In this document: piece by piece, positions 58,231-61,205 of the stretch
Layout: every line of letters begins with the position of its first letter
How positions within the stretch are numbered: position 1 is the stretch's first letter
Source: Betaproteobacteria bacterium
Lineage (GTDB): Bacteria; Pseudomonadota; Gammaproteobacteria; Burkholderiales; SG8-41
Assembly (NCBI GenBank): GCA_016202605.1
Contig: JACQOJ010000141.1
Location: forward strand, 1 to 61,205
Length of the DNA stretch: 61,205 nucleotides
Direction: 5' to 3'
The notes under the pieces: model-generated
The model's database searches: none
The model's input: only the letters and a program-made list of their open reading frames with translations
Told to the model about the DNA's origin: nothing
Position numbers and translations under genes: made by a program

Positions 58231-59223
58231 ATGAACCTGCGACAGATGCAGTATTTGTGCGAGATCGCCAAGCGCGAGCTCAACATCTCCGCCGTTGCCG
58301 CGGCGCTGCACACCAACCAGCCGGGTATCAGCAAGCAGGTGAAGCTGCTGGAAACGGAACTGGGAATCGAGATCTTCGTGCGCTCGCGCAACCGGCTATC
58401 GGGCATCACCTCACACGGGCGCAAGATCATCGAGATGGCGCAGAGCATCACGAACGAGGTTGCCAACATCAAGGCCGTGAGCCGGGACGTCGTGCAGAAA
58501 GACAGCGGCTCGCTCGTTATCGCGGTCACGCATACGCAGGCGCGCTACGTGCTGCCCGAGGTGATCAAGCGCTTCACCGCGCGCTACCCCAAGGTGCGCA
58601 TCACCATGCGCCATGCCGACCCGGAGAAGATCACCGAAATGCTGCTTTCCGGCGCAGCCGATCTGGGCGTCACCACCAACGACCCGCCCGCGTTGCGCGA
58701 ATTGGTCGTGCTGCCCGTCCGCGAGTTCCGGCGCGTCGTGGTGGTGCCACGCGGGCACGAACTCCTGCAACGCCGGCGGCTGACGCTGAAGGCGTTGGCC
58801 CGCTATCCGATCGTCACCTACGAACCCGCGTTCACTGCGCGGGAAATCGTGGTGCGAGCCTTCGACAAGGCGAAACTCGAACCCAGGCTCGTCATCAGTT
58901 CGATCGACGCTGACGTGATCAAGACTTGCGTGGAGCAGGGAATGGGCATCGCGGTACTTTCGGAGGTTACTTTCGATGCCGGGCGCGACTTGAACCTGGC
59001 GGCGATTCCCGCTGGCCACCTGTTCGACCCCTCGATCACCAAGATATGGCTGTGCCGCAAACACTACCTGCGGCGCTATGCCTACGATTTCATAGAGATG
59101 TGCAACCCGCGTTGGAGCAGGTCCACCGTCGAGCACTTGATGGCTGAACGCCCAACAACCCTTGGGGGTGACTTTTCTCCGGAAAATTCGCGGCGCCTTG
59201 TAGAAGTCTCTCGGGAATCCTGA
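58231..59223 (+). CDS. LysR-family regulator, CysB-like
   Basis: A 330-residue LTTR. The start MNLRQMQYLCEIAKRELNIS and the THTQARYVLPEVI segment at the beginning of the effector domain are typical of the CysB/Cbl subgroup. CysB members respond to sulfur metabolites. Here the divergent target appears to be a Bug-PrpD-ketopantoate reductase operon, so the effector may instead be an organic acid. A 22-residue low-similarity tail follows the usual C-terminus. Confidence 0.92.
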   Translation: MNLRQMQYLCEIAKRELNISAVAAALHTNQPGISKQVKLLETELGIEIFVRSRNRLSGITSHGRKIIEMAQSITNEVANIKAVSRDVVQKDSGSLVIAVTHTQARYVLPEVIKRFTARYPKVRITMRHADPEKITEMLLSGAADLGVTTNDPPALRELVVLPVREFRRVVVVPRGHELLQRRRLTLKALARYPIVTYEPAFTAREIVVRAFDKAKLEPRLVISSIDADVIKTCVEQGMGIAVLSEVTFDAGRDLNLAAIPAGHLFDPSITKIWLCRKHYLRRYAYDFIEMCNPRWSRSTVEHLMAERPTTLGGDFSPENSRRLVEVSRES

Positions 59224-59416
59224 AGACTGCTAATGGGTGTCAACAGCCGACAGCCATGGTAGGCACCAATGTACCGTCGGTCGATAGCTTCAACGCCGCG
59301 CGGATCCGGGAAATGAGTGTGCGAACGCTCTCTTTGCTGTATCATTTATCTCCCCTACGCGCGAACGGCGGCCCACGCCCGGGCCGAAACGATTCCTGTG
59401 ACGAGGTTCATTTGAC

Positions 59417-59686
59417 ATGCAACAAATCCTGGAATACCTGAAAGATCGCGGCGAGCAGATCGATTCGGAGATCGCTGCCGCGACCGGCCTCTCGCTTGCG
59501 AACGTGCGTCTCCGTGTGACTGACCTGCAGGCCAAGGGTGCCGTAATGGTGTGCCGCTCGATCCGCTACAAGGACGGCAAGGCGACCGAAGGGCTGCTCT
59601 GCCGCATATCGGGATACACTCCGCCTCCCGCCCCCGGCAGGAAATCAAAGGCGCAGACGCAGGCGAAAAGCGCTTCGACCGGCTGA
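59417..59686 (+). CDS. Small winged-helix DNA-binding-like protein
   Basis: An 89-residue protein. Residues 1-60 resemble a winged helix: QQILEYLKDRGEQIDSEIAA, then ATGLSLANVRLRVTDLQAKG, with a hairpin carrying MVCRSIRY and GLLCRISGY. The tail (PPPAPGRKSKAQTQAKS) is basic and disordered. It could be a local regulator. No close family name is assigned. Confidence 0.65.
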   Translation: MQQILEYLKDRGEQIDSEIAAATGLSLANVRLRVTDLQAKGAVMVCRSIRYKDGKATEGLLCRISGYTPPPAPGRKSKAQTQAKSASTG

Positions 59687-59748
59687 TCGACGACAACCAT
59701 TCCGGTATCGACCGCCTGATGGACGTGAGCCTGCCGTTTCTCTTCGAG

Positions 59749-59940
59749 TCAGGATTCGCGGCGATTGGTTTCAGGCGCAACCGAAGCGCGGGACGGGGAG
59801 TATGTCGCCGGCGCCTGCCGCACCATTGAGGTGAGCGCGCAAAGCTCCTCGAGCCACCGCAGCCGGTCAATCTCGGGGATGCGCGGGTAGGCCCTGACCC
59901 GCTCCTCGGTAGTCTCGTGCTCGTAGTCGATCCTCGCCAT
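59749..59940 (-). CDS. Small hypothetical protein
   Basis: A 63-residue protein, MARIDYEHETTEERVRAYPR then IPEIDRLRWLEELCALTSMV, mostly helical with a Ser/Ala-rich tail. Its leader AAGAGGAGGCTCGTC before the ATG is nearly identical to that of the DUF1330 gene at 45211, supporting real translation. It is 86 bases downstream of the glyoxalase-like gene on the same strand. Function unknown. Confidence 0.5.
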   Translation of the reverse strand: MARIDYEHETTEERVRAYPRIPEIDRLRWLEELCALTSMVRQAPATYSPSRASVAPETNRRES

Positions 59941-60026
59941 GACGAGCCTCCTCTTGAGAGTTTAATCGCCGCGGAAGCGTCACCCGAAACCGCGGCGACG
60001 GCAAAGAAACGCGCGCACCACACCTT

Positions 60027-60917
60027 TTACTCCGGACCGACGAAGCCGATGTATGCCCCACAGGCTTCCGCCGGCGTTGCCAGCATGGCGTGCTCCCCGG
60101 TGTTGCGCACGCCGCGCGCCAGAGGCGGCATGCCGTGCTCCTGCATCCAGCGGGCGGCCGCGCCCATGCCGGTGGTGCGGTATAGCGCCTGGAACGGACC
60201 GGGACCGCGGCGCTGCAGTGCGTCGGCAGCCGGCCCCGGCGCGTAGGGCTGGACGATGCCAAGACCCATCGGGCCCAACTGGAATACCGCCATGTTCGAC
60301 ATGATCACCGTGCCCCGCTGCAACGGCGGTTGAGGCATGCCCAGCACCTTGGCGTACGTTGCTGCTGCGGCCTCGGCGTCCTCGGTGACCATGTAGGCTC
60401 GCTCCAAGGCGTACACCCCATTGGGATGCTCGCCGGCGCCCGGCACCTGCTCGCGGCGCTCCGCCATCGGTGTCAGGTGCTGAATGAAGAAGATCGGCAG
60501 CGGGTTCCCGGGGCCGAGCACCGCGAGCTTCCATCGCAGTTCCTGCCCGGCCGGGCTGAGTCGGCTGCCTTCAATCGCGTCGCCCACGTCCACGCCGCGG
60601 CTGCGCATTGCGCTCACGTCCGCCACGAGGTCGTCGCTTTGCAGAACGATGTAGCGAATGCCGCCGCCCGCCGCGATGAACTTCGCCAGACCCGCACCCC
60701 AGCTTCCGGGCCGACCGGCTGCCGCTTTTTGTCCGGCCTGATCGCGGATCGCCAACAGCTCTATGTAGTCGTCCTGGTTGAACGCGATGGCATTGTGGGT
60801 GCCCCTGCCGGTATGGACTCCCCCCGGATAGATGTTGAATCCCAGCTTGCGGTACTGATCGATGGCCTGCTGCAGATCGGGGACGCAGATCATGACGTGG
60901 TCAATACGCGTGAACAC
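60027..60917 (-). CDS. Two-domain VOC/glyoxalase-like protein
   Basis: A 296-residue protein with an N-terminal glyoxalase-like half (FTRIDHVMICVPDLQQAIDQ, then NAIAFNQDDYIELLAI) and a second half starting near RAYMVTEDAEAAAATYAKVL. The start is GTG at 60917. It begins 24 bases after the stop of the UGSC-family gene upstream, so the two are probably co-transcribed. The substrate is unknown. Confidence 0.85.
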   Translation of the reverse strand: MFTRIDHVMICVPDLQQAIDQYRKLGFNIYPGGVHTGRGTHNAIAFNQDDYIELLAIRDQAGQKAAAGRPGSWGAGLAKFIAAGGGIRYIVLQSDDLVADVSAMRSRGVDVGDAIEGSRLSPAGQELRWKLAVLGPGNPLPIFFIQHLTPMAERREQVPGAGEHPNGVYALERAYMVTEDAEAAAATYAKVLGMPQPPLQRGTVIMSNMAVFQLGPMGLGIVQPYAPGPAADALQRRGPGPFQALYRTTGMGAAARWMQEHGMPPLARGVRNTGEHAMLATPAEACGAYIGFVGPE

Positions 60918-60941
60918 GGGCGGCTCCCATCCAAACTCTCG

Positions 60942-61205
60942 TTAACGCCTGATCAGCGCAAGCACTTCCTCGAGCACGCCGTCGGCGATGGCTTCGAGTT
61001 CTCCCGGCGTGCGGTTCTGGATCGGGTGCGGCACCCACGCGACCGCGGGATCCAGGCCGAGCGCGCGCGCCTGGGCGGCGGCGGCCGGCTTGAACGCTTC
61101 CGTGGCGATCACGCATCCGGGAATGCCGCGGCGATCGAAAGTCGTGATGTCGTGCAGACTGCACGACGTGCACGACCCTCAATCGGCCAGTCCCACGACG
61201 ACGAC
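60942..61205 (-). CDS. UGSC-family protein, candidate selenoprotein, 5' partial
   Basis: The frame enters from the right edge as VVVVGLAD, then TGA (61181-61179), then GSCTSCSLHDITTFDRRGIP and a further 60 residues to a TAA stop. With UGA read as selenocysteine the motif is U-G-S-C, the signature that names the UGSC (seleno)protein family; Cys homologues have CGSC. The C-terminal part (PGCVIATEAFKPAAAAQARA, VPHPIQNRTPGELEAIADGV) is intact. Function of the family is unknown, but a redox role is likely from the U/C pair. The N-terminus lies outside the window. Confidence 0.88.
61149..61167 (-). promoter_or_regulatory. SECIS-like stem-loop after the UGSC UGA
   Basis: On the coding strand, nt 12-30 after TGA read GTCGTGCAGTCTGCACGAC, a perfect 8-bp stem with a GUC apical loop (or AGUCU if the last pair opens). 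The apical GU sits at nt 20-21, the same distance as in the OsmC element and in fdhF. Unlike those it has no obvious bulged U. Confidence 0.7.

Noticed and set aside
60901-61182. 93-codon Arg/His-rich leftward frame at the right edge
   Set aside because: It is out of frame with the UGSC-family protein, which has a recognisable motif and a conserved-looking tail.

Overview
The window is a high-GC, gene-dense bacterial chromosome segment. It is most like an environmental betaproteobacterium (Burkholderiales-type or an unclassified relative). The main support is five loci of TctC/Bug-type solute receptors (three intact, two internally deleted) without any TctA/TctB membrane partners. HrpA, RlmJ, EmrAB, MaiA-type GST, CoxG/CoxMSL-type and CysB-like genes fit the same assignment. 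No rRNA, tRNA, CRISPR array, transposase or phage gene was recognised.

Layout. 1-9.8 kb: the 3' end of a CofH-type coenzyme F420 gene, then housekeeping-type genes (histidine phosphatase, alpha/beta hydrolase, lipoprotein aminopeptidase, PEBP protein, hrpA, rlmJ, MazG-like pyrophosphatase). 9.9-16.5 kb: a ppGpp-hydrolase-like HD protein, emrAB, a GST, a decayed Bug gene, an MFS carrier and a crotonase. 16.6-22.7 kb: a co-directional catabolic block (hydrolase, GatC/AtzG-like small protein plus amidase, GST, TauD-like dioxygenase, MFS). 22.7-32.5 kb: a Bug receptor, an SDR, then a tightly overlapped leftward operon of peptide-type ABC transporter, allophanate hydrolase and GntR regulator. 32.9-34.8 kb: a c-di-GMP-I riboswitch ahead of a lone cyclic-nucleotide-binding-domain protein, a broken amidohydrolase-like gene, and an OsmC-family gene with an in-frame UGA. 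35-45 kb: an ArgH-like lyase, Bug genes, and a UbiD - molybdenum hydroxylase - crotonase - CoxG cluster. 45-51.6 kb: a GDT1/TMEM165-family gene behind a yybP-ykoY (Mn2+) riboswitch, a ClpX-like ATPase, a PAS-GAF-GGDEF-EAL protein and a hemerythrin. 51.8-61.2 kb: an ABC-2 exporter, VOC proteins, a CysB-like regulator divergent from a Bug/PrpD/ketopantoate-reductase operon, and at the right edge a UGSC-family gene with an in-frame UGA.

The strongest signal is selenocysteine use. Two unrelated genes (OsmC-like at 34209-34769 and UGSC-family at 60942-61205) carry a single in-frame UGA at the family's redox Cys/Sec position. In both, a stem-loop follows with its apical GU about 20-22 nt after the UGA, the spacing of bacterial SECIS elements. 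Ordinary gene calling splits or misses both. Also notable are the two riboswitches, a ClpX-like unfoldase that has lost its zinc domain and ClpP-docking loop, two independently shrunken Bug genes, and several dispersed short-repeat families, including heptanucleotide repeats with 7-bp periodicity.
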